Source of the DNA: Pristionchus mayeri
Lineage: Eukaryota; Nematoda; Chromadorea; Rhabditida; Neodiplogasteridae
Assembly: GCA_036245805.1 (NCBI GenBank)
Contig: BTRK01000005.1
Location: forward strand, 12,772,001-12,836,000
DNA: 64,000 nucleotides
Reading direction: 5' to 3'
The first letter of the stretch is position 1. Each line of letters opens with the position of its first letter. Shown piece by piece: positions 1-11,633 of this stretch. Both the position numbers and the translations under genes were made by a program. Below the pieces are notes generated by a model that searched no databases, had not been told where the DNA came from, and saw only the letters and a program-made list of their open reading frames with translations.

Positions 1-1522
1 AATTATGCAAATTTCTCAAAAATAACGGCAAAATGCAATTTACTGCAATGTTGACCTCACTGATTTAGCACTTTCGAGTGAATATGGCAAGAGCTCTGCA
101 TATCTGTAGACCCTAACATACACATGTTCTTATTCATGGTAGTCACTACTTTATATTTTAGTTGGTTTTCAATGGACTGCAATTAAAATTGTTCAGTTTT
201 CAGCTTCCAAATTTAGCCAAAATCGAGATGTAAAAAATCGATTTTTCAGAATGAGTGAAACTTAGTGTTTCACAGCGTCATCTTACTTTATTGTGTATGA
301 AACAACTTAATCTACATTATTCATTCCGATTTCATCTATAGCTCTTCAGGAATTAATAATTTTCACATAGACATTCACAGCGTCGGAGTTTTGGACCGAT
401 ATTCCAAAAAAGACCCTCTTCGATTTTCAAATTTTTAATTTTATTTTGTACCTATGCACTTCAGCTTGTATATTCTGCAATAAAATTTCAGGGAAAGGTA
501 TCTCACAAAATTGATGTAGATTTTATTCTTATCTGAAAGATGGTTTTCAAATCATATCTTTTCTAAATTTTGTCCAATGGCTTAGGTCAAAACAGAAAAC
601 TTTCTTATTATATTTTTCCGCTCATTTTGAGCCCGCTGCCATCTTCGTAGCTCATCTGGGAGCTGAAATACGGTAGAGCCGGATGCAAAACCGGAAGTTT
701 CCTAAAAGCCGGCTCTGGAACCTATGACCTAGATTTTTCGAGATGTTGCCTCTAGTGTATGTCTACCATAATGTGAAGCCAAACAAAAAAATAAAAGTTG
801 AAAATTGTTCCCACGCACCTCCGCTGACTCGTGATACCTGTGATACGTTTGCGACTGTGAGCAACCCTGGTTAGGCACTGATTCATTGTGTTGTTTCTTT
901 TTCGTTTTATTAATACAAACTGTTACTTGAATACGTATCGGATCACAAAAACCTTTTATTTACCGAGAAACACACGTTTTCGTCTTGTTGAACCTGCAAC
1001 TTTGCACGACGACGGGATAATTGCATTTGGCTTGGTGATTGATCGAGCGGTTGAGATCAAATTCCCGTTATTGGAGTCAGAGTGAGAGATGAGGAAAAGG
1101 AAGGAGAGACGCAATTTGATCGCAAATTGCCACTGTGCTCTAGTAGCGTAAATTGCATGAAAACCGATCATTTGCTTGTGTGATGTTTCACTGCTTTCTG
1201 TGCAGCAACGAGATAATCGGCCGCGGCAATAGTTGGACGCGGCTATATATTCGATATTTTATGGAATGGCAAATGATCGCAGTAGGATATTGCTAACGGT
1301 ACAAAGGCTTGCTGGCGACTAAAATGTGCATACTGGAAAAATTATTATATGCGATTGTAAGGCGGGCGATTTTTTGGGCGACATTTTTTGCTTGAAAAAA
1401 CACGCCATCCTGGGAGGAATTGAGCTATAACCCTGGGAATTTTGAGATATATTTTTATATTCGTTAACCTTCGATATGGGATATCACAGTTAAGGTTCGC
1501 GGTTCACACAAATTTAGTAAGT
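1..1522. other. No gene recognised
   Basis: AT-rich sequence with only short open frames and no frame pair joined by convincing splice sites. A small hairpin lies at about 676-735, where AGAGCCGG is answered by CCGGCTCT. I see nothing else to call. Confidence 0.5.
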
Positions 1523-1526
1523 TTAA

Positions 1527-1879
1527 AGGCGGGCTCTCGGCAAAGTAGCCACATCGATACAAGGTAGGTTCCACCCTCCAAAGATCACAGCGCGAGCTAG
1601 GAAGCGTACACACATCGGCAGGATAGCTCAGTGGTAGAGCAGCCGTCACGTAATCGGAAGGTTGCTGGTTCGATCCCCACCAGTTTTTGACAAAACTTCA
1701 CGAAATTTGAATTCGCGCACTTCCCTGGCCCATCAAGCGTCCATGGCACTCAGCCAACTAATCATAACTCGGATGAGAGTAGAGATAATAATGCAATTTT
1801 TTGGAGCCTCTAGTCGTTGAGAGAGGCTAGGTCATGGTAATGACAGGGTCCAAAGTTGAACTTTGCCTTCAGTCCTCCT
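1527..1879. mobile_element. TTAA-flanked MITE carrying a tRNA-like block (copy 1)
   Basis: The element is bounded by TTAA on both sides (1523-1526 and 1880-1883). Its ends are imperfectly inverted: AGGCGGGCTCTCGGCAAAG on the left against AGGAGGACTGAAGGCAAAG as the reverse complement of the right end. It has no coding capacity. A TTAA target duplication with short inverted ends is the piggyBac signature, so a piggyBac-type non-autonomous element is inferred. The second copy at 60957-61330 has longer and better matched ends and the same internal tRNA-like block, which supports calling both one family. Confidence 0.6.
1616..1690 (+). pseudogene. tRNA-like sequence with A and B boxes inside MITE
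   Basis: A tRNA A box (TAGCTCAGTGGTAGAGC) and a B box (GGTTCGATCCC) sit at normal tRNA spacing. The D arm folds, but the acceptor ends do not pair, and only about three pairs are possible in each of the anticodon and T stems. It is therefore probably a tRNA-derived pseudogene or internal Pol III promoter rather than a working tRNA. The same block occurs inside the related element near 61157-61226. Confidence 0.6.
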
Positions 1880-2049
1880 TTAAATATAAAAACTGCAATA
1901 CATCAGATTAGTGAAGTTAAAAGGACAGAGAGTGAAGCCATATGAAATTGAGAACTGTCTAACATTACATTGCTGCCTTTGTAGTTGAACTCATACGTTT
2001 CTGGACTAGTAACAACATGATTGGCAACCATTCATTCTTGATATGGTAA

Positions 2050-2590
2050 GCACTGCGGACTTCACATTACGTCATCTGCTCAATAACCATTCTGCGAAGG
2101 ATGATGATTATAATGGCGCAGATTAAATAATATATTATATGTATTCAACAGCGTACAAACCGACGAAATTGGCGGTGAATGTCAGTTTTTGTTGTAGTTT
2201 TTTCTAGCAGAAGGTCTGATATTACATTATTACGTTGTTTACAGTACATCCAACCCAGGCTGAAAGATGAATTCGGTCTCCTCTCTTCTTCAGTGCATCG
2301 CATTATAAAAGCCGATGGACCCATAACCGTGTCATACGATAAGTCCTTCGATCATTCACATTTCAGAATTTTCAGCAATTTGTAACTCACATTTTGTTCA
2401 TCCAAATGGGCGTTATGCCAAGTTATGAAGTATTTTTGGCTAGCTCCCCCCCCCAGGTTAAATTCGGAATTTCATATTGTATTCTAACATCAAGTGAGCA
2501 AGTTTCGTCCGAAATGATGATTTATCTTAACCGGCTAGAGTAAATTGGCAGAGAAACAAAAGAGCAAGTTTTAAATTATTTTTCTACTTT
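2050..2590. other. No confident gene; one possible terminal exon
   Basis: An open stretch at about 2245-2385 (+) follows a TTTACAG acceptor-like site and ends with TAA. It encodes about 46 residues of no recognised family. No matching upstream exon was found, so it is not called as a gene. The rest of the stretch shows nothing. Confidence 0.25.
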
Positions 2591-2989
2591 CTTTTTCACA
2601 ATAATGTTTTCCATAGTCATGGGTAATTCATCAATCTATCGAGCATCTTGTCCATAATGCTTCCTTTCCTAGTATATGCACCAGTTTTTCTAAGGAAGGC
2701 TTAGTTTGCAGGATTATTTACATTTTTGCCTCAGTGAATGTGAAATATGACAGCTTCCCGAACGAACGATTCTTTATGGCAATCTAAACATAACACTCAC
2801 TATCAGCTCCACAATATCAAATAAAATGTTTTGCAGGCTGAGCATTTTACGATCCGGTAAAATTTCATATGGATTGATACAATACGTGCTTAGTTAACTT
2901 AGTTAATGTGCTTAGTTAAGGTAGTTAACATGACAAGCTACATTTCTTTATTTGTGTTGCTTTGACGTATTTTTTCATCATTTCCTAAC

Positions 2990-5480
2990 GAATTCTACGC
3001 TGCAGGGCACGATTGCTCCGTGGGCCAGAGTTCTGTTATAATGAAATTTCTCACGATCGTTATGAATATAAGAGTGACTATCTGAGAGAACCGAGCTATT
3101 TCACCTATATGCCGTACAGCGAAAAATAAAGTACTAATTTTAAGATCTCCCTAGGGTTAACTTTTCACGTAGAGTTCGAAAATCAACCTTAGAAAGCCGT
3201 ATCTCTGGCCCCTGATTTTATGTGGCGCGCCTCAACACTGAGGTCGGTTTTTGTATCTTTTGAACGGCTTACGCAAACACCTTACATATATAGTAATTCT
3301 GAAAGAGCTCGACGAGATAAGCATTTTTACTGTTAGAAGTGAAACGCTAGCTCACCTGGGAAAAAAACTTTTCGCCATTTACATTATCAAATTGGTCGTC
3401 GTAAAAATGTTACATGCCAGACGTTCTTTTAAGTAAGTTCATTAAATTCCTCGTGAAAAGTTATCCCTGAATGCAAATTTTCGCGCCAAAAAAGGCGCAT
3501 ACGAGGGGTCTGCCAAATAGATGAAAAGGGATCAATTGTTAGGAATTTCAGGTTTTTCCTGTCTATCGTCTCCATTTTCACTATTTCGAAGCAGAGATGA
3601 CGAAAAAATAAGTTTCAAGTTTGGGGAATGTGAATTATCAACGAAAAATCCGTTTTTGAATCGTTCGAAAAATATCGGTTTTCGAATTCTCGTTTTTGCT
3701 CAAATTTGGGCTTCTGAAAGTGCCGATTTTTGAATACATGAAGATGCGCTTTCTGCGTGAAGTAAAGAATACTTCCAAGTAAATAAGAAAATGTTCATAT
3801 AAGCTTCTGTGCGCACTTCTAGATTCGGTTTTTTGACATTCAACATTGCAAAATTGGTACTATCGACAAACATTGTATGATTGAAATCGACTGAAATCAA
3901 GTCAATTTGGTGATTTCACACCACAATGCAATTTCAAATGCAAAAATTAAGCAGTAAAAATGGCGGATATCTTATTTCGGAAAAACAATGACTCAAATGC
4001 TCGATTTTCCCAACGTTTACCCACTGAAATTTCAGTAGTAGATTAGTAACATTAAAAAGAAATATGTTCGACAGCTGCTCCATTTTCAAAGATATTTTGG
4101 ATCCAATTTAGTCATAATCTGATTTGTCAATATAATTTATTGCGTATTTACGTACTAATGAGCCGAATTTGTTGCTTTATTTTTGCATTATAAATTGCAT
4201 TGTGGTGTGAAATCACCAAATTGACTTGATTTCAGTCGATTTCAATCATAAAATGTTTGTCGATGGTATCAATTTTGCAATGTTGAATGTCAAAAACCCG
4301 AATCTAGAAGTGCGCACAGAAGCTTATATTAGCATTTTCTTATTTACTTGGAAGTATTCTTTACTTCATATAGAACATGCATCTTCATGTACTCAAAAAT
4401 CGACACTTTCAGATGCCCAAATTTGAACAAAATCGAGAATTCGAAAACCGATATTTTTCGAACGATTCAAAAACGGATTTTGCAATTTTCGATGATAGTT
4501 CACGTTCCCCAATCTTGAAACTTATTATTGTTTCGTCATATCTGCTTCGAAATAGTGAAAATGGAGACGATAGACAGGAAAAACCTGAAATTCCTAACAA
4601 TTGATCCCTTTTCCTCTATTTGGCAGACCCCTCGTATGCGGCTTTTTTGGCGCGAAAATTTGCATTCAGGGATAACTTTTCATGAGAAATTTAATGAACA
4701 TACTTAAAAGTACGTCTGGCATGTAACATTTTTACGACGACCAATTTGATAATTTAAATGGCGATAAGTTTTTTCCCCGGTGAGATAGCGTTTCACTTCT
4801 AACAGTAAAAATGCTTATCTCGTCGAGCTCTTTCAGAATTACTATACATGTAAGGTGTTTGCATAAGCCGTTCAAAAGATACAAAAACCGACCGCCCAAA
4901 TTCAACGCATCACACGGCTTTCTAAGGTTGATTTTCGAACTCTACGTGAAAAGTTAACCCTAGGGAGATCTTAAAATCAGTACTTTATTTTTCGCTGTAT
5001 GGCCAATGGTGAATTCTCTCAGATAGGCACTCATAATGTTATCCTTTCTCCTGATGAAGTACGCGCACCATTATACTTTAGTCATCTGTCTGATTCTAGT
5101 ATTTCGCATACAATTCTGCTAAATGTACATTAAGACAAAGAAGGAGACAGGAGACAACACTCAGTGAACGCACTATTCAAATGATATCGAAAATAGAACA
5201 AGCTAAATACATTTGATAATATTAAGCTCCTGCACAAAACATAGTTACTAAGTTCAGTAGTCTGATGGCCTCATTTTGTTCAGGGCTTATAACCAGCGTT
5301 GTATTTTCATCGCTCTTGCACTCTTAGTAATAGTATTGTTGATGTGTTTCAAATTGGAACAAATTCAGCCGCTCTCCTACAACTGACATGTTACAGTATT
5401 GGTAGTTTTCCTTCCAATGGTTTTCGCTCTATATACAGGCTTTCCTTTTTGGTTAGTTAGACATACCCGTGAATTCTTGT
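2990..5480 (+). pseudogene. Decayed receptor-like gene, copy 1, split by a foldback element
   Basis: Scattered exon-like pieces match 23.7-24.9 kb. One near 3006-3090 encodes HDCSVGQ (NDCSVGN in the other copy). One near 5135-5215 encodes SERTIQMISKIEQ, followed at about 5283 by a hydrophobic piece that stops early. Shared 3' flanking text lies at 5400-5470. SERT...Q then a hydrophobic helix resembles the third cytoplasmic loop and TM6 of nematode serpentine receptors, but this is inference. The donor after the SERTIQ piece reads GC where copy 2 has GT, and a roughly 2 kb foldback element separates the pieces. Very probably a pseudogene. Confidence 0.4.
3068..5035. mobile_element. Foldback element, about 0.85 kb arms
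   Basis: The left arm from about 3068 to 3935 is repeated as its reverse complement from about 4195 to 5035. The outer junctions read GACTATCTGAGAGA and TCTCTCAGATAG; nearer the inside, CCCTAGGGAGATCTTAAAAT mirrors the left arm. The central roughly 260 bases are not palindromic. There is no coding capacity beyond chance frames that mirror each other. It lies inside the receptor-like gene copy; the homologous block at 23-25 kb lacks it. Confidence 0.85.
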
Positions 5481-5921
5481 GAAGAACTTCTAATGTCGTT
5501 ATCTTGGTATGCAGTCAAGTTCTTTCTGCGAAGTAAGGCTAATTAACTCATATCTCCACTGCGCTATTTCGCAAAGATTACGCAGAATACAACAGTTCGT
5601 TTGAGTAAGGGCAATTACATCTATTCATTAGACCACTCTCGCTGCAAAGTCAATTGAATTCTTGCCCTGCAATCGATTCGAACGTGCCTCTTGATTGAGT
5701 AAAACTTTGTTGGGTCGCCGAACGAAGTGAATCCATTTTTTTTCAAATACGCAACAATTGCGATATATTTTGTTTATTTTCCGGGCCCTGGGCCTACACG
5801 TCTGTAAAAAGATAAACAATACGCCAATTAGATTGTCGTTATCTTGCCATTCTCTCCAGTACATTCCGAGAAGCAATAAATGTAGAGAGCCCCTTTCTCA
5901 ATATTTATCTCTCTCAAAAAC

Positions 5922-6364
5922 GGGGATAAGACATTTCGGAAAAAACAAAATCAGAAATTACCACTTCAGAAATTATTTTTCAGAAAAAGACGTTTCAGAA
6001 ATTGCATTTCAGAAATGGCCGGTTCAGAAATGCCAATTCAGAAAAGGACGTTTCAGAAATTTTAATTATTTGGTGTCAGAATATTTAGCTTATTGTATTT
6101 TTATTAACATTTTTGAATTTTTCAGCATCATCTGAAGTCTATTTGATAAACATAAATTAAATAATAATCCTCAAATAATGTGAAAATGGCTTCCAAAGAC
6201 GTGTGCGCGCTCGCGCAACGCGGCGCGTCACGGCTAAAAATTTCAGAAATGTATTTTTCTGAAACGTCCGTTTCTGAAGTGGTAATTTCTCAAATGAAAT
6301 TTCTCAGTTGGGTTTTTCTGAGCTGGTGATTTCTGATTTTGTTTTTCCGAAATGTCTTATCCCC
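5922..6364. mobile_element. hAT-type MITE with 8-bp target duplication
   Basis: Terminal inverted repeats GGGGATAAGACATTTCGG and CCGAAATGTCTTATCCCC bound a 443 bp element. It is flanked by a perfect 8-bp duplication TCAAAAAC (5914-5921 and 6365-6372). The paralogous block near 26.7 kb has the uninterrupted site (TCTCTCACAAACATCACTG). Eight-base duplications are typical of hAT elements. The interior is built from degenerate TTCAGAAA-containing steps and has no ORF. Confidence 0.85.
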
Positions 6365-6479
6365 TCAAAAACATCACTGACTAAGCAATCTATTTATACG
6401 CGTAACGAGGTGTTATTCAAGACGAACCGATATGTCATATCCATTGAATATTCCCTCTTTCAGTACATACGACAGCGCT

Positions 6480-8144
6480 ATGGACTTGATACTATCGTTC
6501 ATCTACTTAATTGGATTGTCAGGAATTTCCGCTAATGCTGTTCTAATCTGCGCCATTCGATCAAAGTTTGCATTTTTGTTCTAATTTCGATACGAGGTTC
6601 AAACGAGGGTTGGTAGAATCGTGTCGGGACAGTCGAGGGCCCGACTCCCAAACTCCCGATACTCCGAATCTCCGAGGAACCTCCCGGGCCACCCGATCGG
6701 GTTTCGAGCCAACTCGGGTCAAAATGCGCTCTTTTACGAGTCGGGCTTTCGAATACCTGGCTGGCCCGATTTTACCAACACTAGTTCAAACGTTGCAGCA
6801 CTCCGGAAGCATTGAGAGCCTACGCAGCTATCTTTCTCTCTTCAGCAGCATGCGATGTAATCGGACTTTTATCAATGATGATGACTGTAACGAGGTTTGT
6901 GAATTCCTGCTCCAGTCTTTCAAGTTCCGTAGAGTTGTTCATGGATGTTAAGGAACAATGAAGCCCAATGATTTCTTTCCAGGGAAGTGGTCTACAAAGG
7001 GTCGTGCATGCTGGAATTCAATGGCGTTTGTTCGGTGATAAGCGATAAGTCGTGTTGGATCGCCTTTGGTTTGAAAATTTTGAAATATCATTCTCAACGA
7101 AATCTTACGTTTAGGTCTTCAAATGCAGATATTTTGCACCACAGACACCCTTTTGTGCCTCACGTTTGCGTATCGTCTTCATGTTATCAACAAGATGACC
7201 GCTGAACGGAACAAGGTCAAATTTTTGCGAATTCCGATTAGCTATTTTATTATAATTTCCCTCAGAATACAAAAACACTGGTCTTTGGTTCCGTGCTGGT
7301 GCATTTCCACGTCGCTGCCGGGTTTTACTACGCTATGCTCAGAGGGAGTGAAGAGGGAGCTCTAATAGATGAATACCGAGAGATGAGGCCAAATGCATCT
7401 CGGAGCCTGGGTGTAAAGTGATTACCTACCAGCCTAATCAACATCATCTTAGGCCTTTTATTATCCCTTGAGCTGATCGGCTCTCTTGTCGGTTCATACT
7501 GTGTACTTACCACGGCGAGTTGCGTCATCATTATAATCACCCTTCGGCGTCGGATCATCGAACGCATGAGGACATTTGAGGTATGAATTCAAATACTTGT
7601 TCTATTGTTTTTGAAAAATCACCTAAGTAATGTTTCTCTTTCTAATCTTGTAAGAAAAACAATAAAAATAAAAAATAACGGCCATTTGTTTTGACAATTG
7701 TATTATTTCAGAACGGAATGAGTTCAGGGACAAAAGCGCAACAGAAGATGCTGAGTAATGTGAGAAATTTTTGGAAAATTTTTTAATTTATTTCAAATGG
7801 GCATATTCAGACGCTCAATGTGCAATTAGCATCTTACTCTTTCCTTTTCTTCGGAGGCTTGTTATTCCACATAAATCTATTATTAGATAGTTCGCACTTT
7901 GATCTTTCTTCGCTCTGCGTTCCGGTAAGTTAACCTGATTGATTTCTACATAATTAAGTGTTCAGATTGCAAATATGCAAAACATTTGTTCTCCCTTCGC
8001 GAATCTTTATTTCGTAACTCCGTATCGAAGGTTTGCAAATACACAATCCATCTTTATAAACCCAATTCCAGATTCATTATTCGATTTTTTCCTTCGAAAA
8101 ACAGGATTTCACCGAATGTGCGCCATGCCTCGCTATCGCAATAA
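6480..8144 (+). pseudogene. Srd-like serpentine receptor with one in-frame stop
   Basis: Nine exons: 6480-6565, 6799-6894, 6983-7068, 7115-7215, 7266-7580, 7712-7759, 7811-7924, 7966-8030, 8072-8144 (328 codons). Exon sizes match the intact paralog at 26808-28342 except the last. Features of a nematode 7TM chemoreceptor: TM1 starting MDLILSFIYLIG, RAYAAIF in TM2, a conserved KGSC loop, LTFAYR after TM3, and SPFANLYFVTPYRR at TM7. A TGA at 7419-7421 lies where the paralog has AAC, so the product would lose TM5 to TM7. Everything else is open and all splice sites look usable, so it is a young pseudogene, a polymorphic null or an assembly error. Intron 1 carries a GC-rich insert (6600-6790) absent from the paralog. 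Confidence 0.75.
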
Positions 8145-8300
8145 CAAACCCAAATCTCAATGCAAAGTGTCCAATCTTTGTGTCAATTATGGCGTAATTG
8201 ATAGTCACATATTCTTTTGAAATGAATGGCCCGCTTGGAGTGTGATAAAGGCTACATTGTTTCGAAAATGTTCACAGACTAAAAAAAATCATTATTTCAG

Positions 8301-8425
8301 CGAGAGAGCAGCAATTGCGCTGCTCGGTCTCGATCGCGTGGATTGATCACCGCCAGGGATAAGACACGAATTGAACCCATTCTGCTGCATTTTATCTGTC
8401 AGCGCGATCGTAAGAGATTACATCG
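8301..8425 (+). other. Orphan exon-like segment
   Basis: A 125-base open stretch lies between a strong acceptor (TTATTTCAG) and a consensus donor (GTAAGT). It encodes an Arg/Ser-rich peptide beginning RESSNCAARSRSRG. No partner exon was recognised, and the corresponding sequence after the paralogous receptor at 28.4 kb is not obviously conserved. Low confidence. Confidence 0.25.
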
Positions 8426-8429
8426 GTAA

Positions 8430-9855
8430 GTCCCAACAAGGAACCCGATTTAGAACTGCCTTCACCAATGCACTTTATTATAGCCGATTGAAGGAATAAA
8501 TCGATTTTTTAATCCATTATAAAGCCTACATAAACACATTCTAATTAATGTGTGAGTGTGTGAAACTGAACTAACACACTGGATATCGGTTTAAATGAAA
8601 ATGTGCTAGCTAAACAATGCGCATGGAGCTGTGAATGCGAATGAAACTTAAATTGAAAGAATGGGATTACAATATGTCAGTATGCCAAATTTAGAGTTGG
8701 TCAACTTCCAGGAGCAGGGATCCGTATCTTTAATAGGGGGGGGGGGGTGAAATTAACGTCTAAGCATATTTCGACGTTATTGGAAGCAACCTCGATCAAC
8801 TCTTGATCAGTGAATACGTCACCATCTGATGGGAATACGACAACTCTTTTTTCACCTCCTACATAAACCTTTGCCATTAAGTCCTGAATGTGTATTTAAT
8901 AAATAAATGATATCGTCCAAAACCTCCAAACCTGTGCTCGTACGTTTGCAAGTAGTGGGTTGTACTTGATGAAGAGACATTCACATGGGAGTAATGTTAC
9001 AATTGGAAACACCAGTGGAGTGTGTTGTTAAATTGATCATGTATTTGTTCTGTAGATCACCGATAACTTAAACAAAATTTCAGTTGATATCCTCGCATAT
9101 AGTGTTGTCTGACTTACTTCAGCCTGAGTCCGGCGAGTTTTCGCAATTGATATCTCTGAAAAATGCACTGTGTTAATTACGCGTGTAGATTGTCTCAGCT
9201 TTCTCTTTTTTTCCATAAGCGTTCGCTCAGCGTAAATTTAATGTGAAACTAAGTGAGGCTGTAAATTCGGAAAATATTCAAATTTAAATAGCGCTTTTCC
9301 ATTCTCCTACTCGCCTACTCTTAGTGGCCTAGTACAGTTGCAGATCGGGAGACTTCATTCACACCGATGCTTATTGAACAATCTTCGTATCAGTGCCAGT
9401 TTGGTGGAAGGTCATGTTTTCTTTTCAGATTTTTACAAAGCGAGCAAATGAGAAAGCAAAATGGTTCTCATAGTTGCGATTCCCGTGCTCAATGATCTCT
9501 TCAAAGACTAACCTTCATGAGTTGTCGTAATACGTCTTCGCTGTACTGTTGTCAGCGAAGCGAGAAAGTGTAAATTTCTAAAAATATGATTATTAGATGA
9601 ACGCATTATCGCCTAAGGGTACTGGAAAAATAAAGGGAAAGGGAGGGGTAAGATCCCGAAATCGGCGGTATGAATTGGGTAGTCTGAGTGGGGCGGAGTT
9701 ATTTATGTGTATGTACAAGCTGGGCCAGAAAGACAATATAACATTTATATAAAGAGTTTGTCGGCACGGTGACTCATTGGCCCCGCCCTCCCATCGCCCC
9801 CTCTCACTGGCGATCCTCTCACTCTCTTCTCCAAAAGATATAGCATTATTATATG
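8430..9855. other. No gene recognised
   Basis: AT-rich non-coding sequence with a short G run (about 8738-8747). A few GTAAG sites are not paired with open frames. No element ends were found. Confidence 0.5.
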
Positions 9856-9864
9856 CTTAAGAGT

Positions 9865-10270
9865 TGAATTACAAATGTCCAAGTGGAAACGGGATGCTGG
9901 GGATCGCATATGATTACTGCGCGTATCATTTGAGTGGTAATTTCTTTAAAATATATATCTTTTCAACTACATATGTACATCGATATGCTCATGATATTAC
10001 ATTCCAGGAATATGCCAATAATGTCATTGTTCAAGGAGACTTTTGATATACCAGTCTCTATAACGCTAACAAAGAAGGTTTCACTTACATATATCGAGGA
10101 TGCATCTCAATTGTCGACGAATCTCTAGCGCGCCTACTGCCGAGTGTTAGTCTAAAAATATGGTTTGATGCTTCACATGTCGGATATTTTCCGATATCGA
10201 ACGTTCCAGTTCTACCTGTGCGGAGGTATTCATTGTAATAGTCGTGGAAACAGTAGAGATTTCGAGGCAC
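9865..10270 (+). pseudogene. ET-module gene remnant (3' exons)
   Basis: Three exon-like pieces match the last ET domain of the neighbouring gene: YKCPSGNGM (about 9870-9940), a middle piece with RGCISIVDESLA (about 10025-10135), and FYLCGGIHCN (about 10208-10265), the C-x-C...CN end typical of ET modules. In the middle piece the position equivalent to a conserved Cys is TGA (10044-10046), and a second conserved Cys is replaced. No 5' exons were found upstream. It is therefore a truncated pseudogene. Confidence 0.55.
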
Positions 10271-10648
10271 ACATTTTTTATACAATTTAAAATTTCGTCG
10301 AACTTTAATATTATTGATTTCAGGTTAAAAATCTGTGTTCGTTACTAGTCCTTGTTATTTTTCATCCTACGTTCATTATGATAAATTTGTAAAAAATAAC
10401 GTTCATTTTTCAACCTATACGTTTCAAACTTCATTAGAAGTTGTTTATGTTCCATATCCTCGAAATAACTAAAGATGAATACCATGTGCAACATTCAAAT
10501 GCGCTAAAAAATGCGGAAAATTAATTTAGAGTATTTCCTTCTAATCGATAGCAGATGCATCACCCCACAATTTGTCTCAAGCGTGAGCAGGTGATTTTTA
10601 AAATAAGGCAGTTTGTAGTTGAAATGAATAGTTTCATTCGGTAGAATT

Positions 10649-11054
10649 ATGCTCATCAGCGTAATTGCAAGTTTGTTGTGGGCATTCCATCTTCCTCATG
10701 TTGCATCTTTTCAATGTCATCAAAAACACCCCTCATGTCGATACAAGTTTGCATATTTTTGCCAAGTTAGAAGTTGTTATTAATCCAGATACCCCAGTGT
10801 GTGCACTGGCGATGTCTGCGATCTGAATAGTTTACAATATCGTAGCTCCAAGGAACCGTCTGCGTATCAGGTTTCAGTTTCACACTTCTTGAATCACTAT
10901 GTCATTGTTTGGAGGGCTGTATTGCAAATATCGAAGTCGATACAGGAGTTTGGTGCAAAAACGAGTCCTTTCCTGATTTGTATTTTTGCAAGTAATCTGG
11001 ATGATTGTTGTTTATTTCCAGTTTATGCGCAATACAATATCAGGATTATGTGCT
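10649..11054 (+). CDS. ET-module secreted protein, 5' exons (partial gene)
   Basis: Exon 10649-10746 encodes a signal peptide starting MLISVIASLLWAFHLPHVAS followed by QCHQ. Exon 10789-10870 encodes YPSVCTGDVCDLNS. Exon about 10907-10992 encodes GCIANIEVDTG...WCKN and ends at YFCK. A short exon from about 11022 to 11054 may follow. Phases join cleanly (2, 0, 2), and the Cys pattern parallels exons 1-4 of the gene starting at 11634. No convincing continuation was found before that gene starts, so this is either a 3'-truncated copy or an alternative first half. Function unknown; ET-module proteins are nematode extracellular proteins. Confidence 0.5.
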
Positions 11055-11633
11055 AGTAGCCCTCCTCTACCCGTCATTTCAACATCGTTTCGTTCAGAAT
11101 TCAGTAGCAGGTGCACGAAAAGGCAGTACTCTGAATGGAGAAACCTTGCTCCAGCTGCATTTAGAAATTTGTAAATGAGACTCTCCTGTAATTGAACTAT
11201 TATTGGTGTGTTCATTTTGCGAAGCCACTGATGCTTTTCAATGCTGTCAGACTTACTCAGTAATGCATAAATCGCTTGAACATAATTGATGCTCACAGCT
11301 CAAGCGTTCATCCTCGAATTTCCTGGTATACTCATGCACACTTTCATAAGATGTCCTAACTATTGAACAATATAATAAGCAAACAGGGGACGAATCATAT
11401 TTCGCCATTCCATTCAACATATGTTTGTTTTAAACATTGCTCCACTTGACTTTTCAACTAATAAGAATATCATATTGCATCTGAAAAATGCATAAAATGT
11501 CCTTTAATCGATTTTCACTGTGTTGGCATTCAGTGAATGTGACCAGATGAAAGGGGCAAAAAGCAAATTGGAATGGATTGACAGATGCTTTTTCCCGTTG
11601 AATTACGAAACAAATCAGACATTTCGAGTCTCA

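Noticed and set aside
3700..4604. Mirrored 60-75 codon frames on both strands
   Set aside because: They are the same frames seen twice because the region is a palindrome.
7411..7432. A 20-base GTAAAG...CCAG intron that would remove the receptor stop
   Set aside because: Too short for any spliceosomal intron, shifts the frame, and the paralog has continuous exon here.
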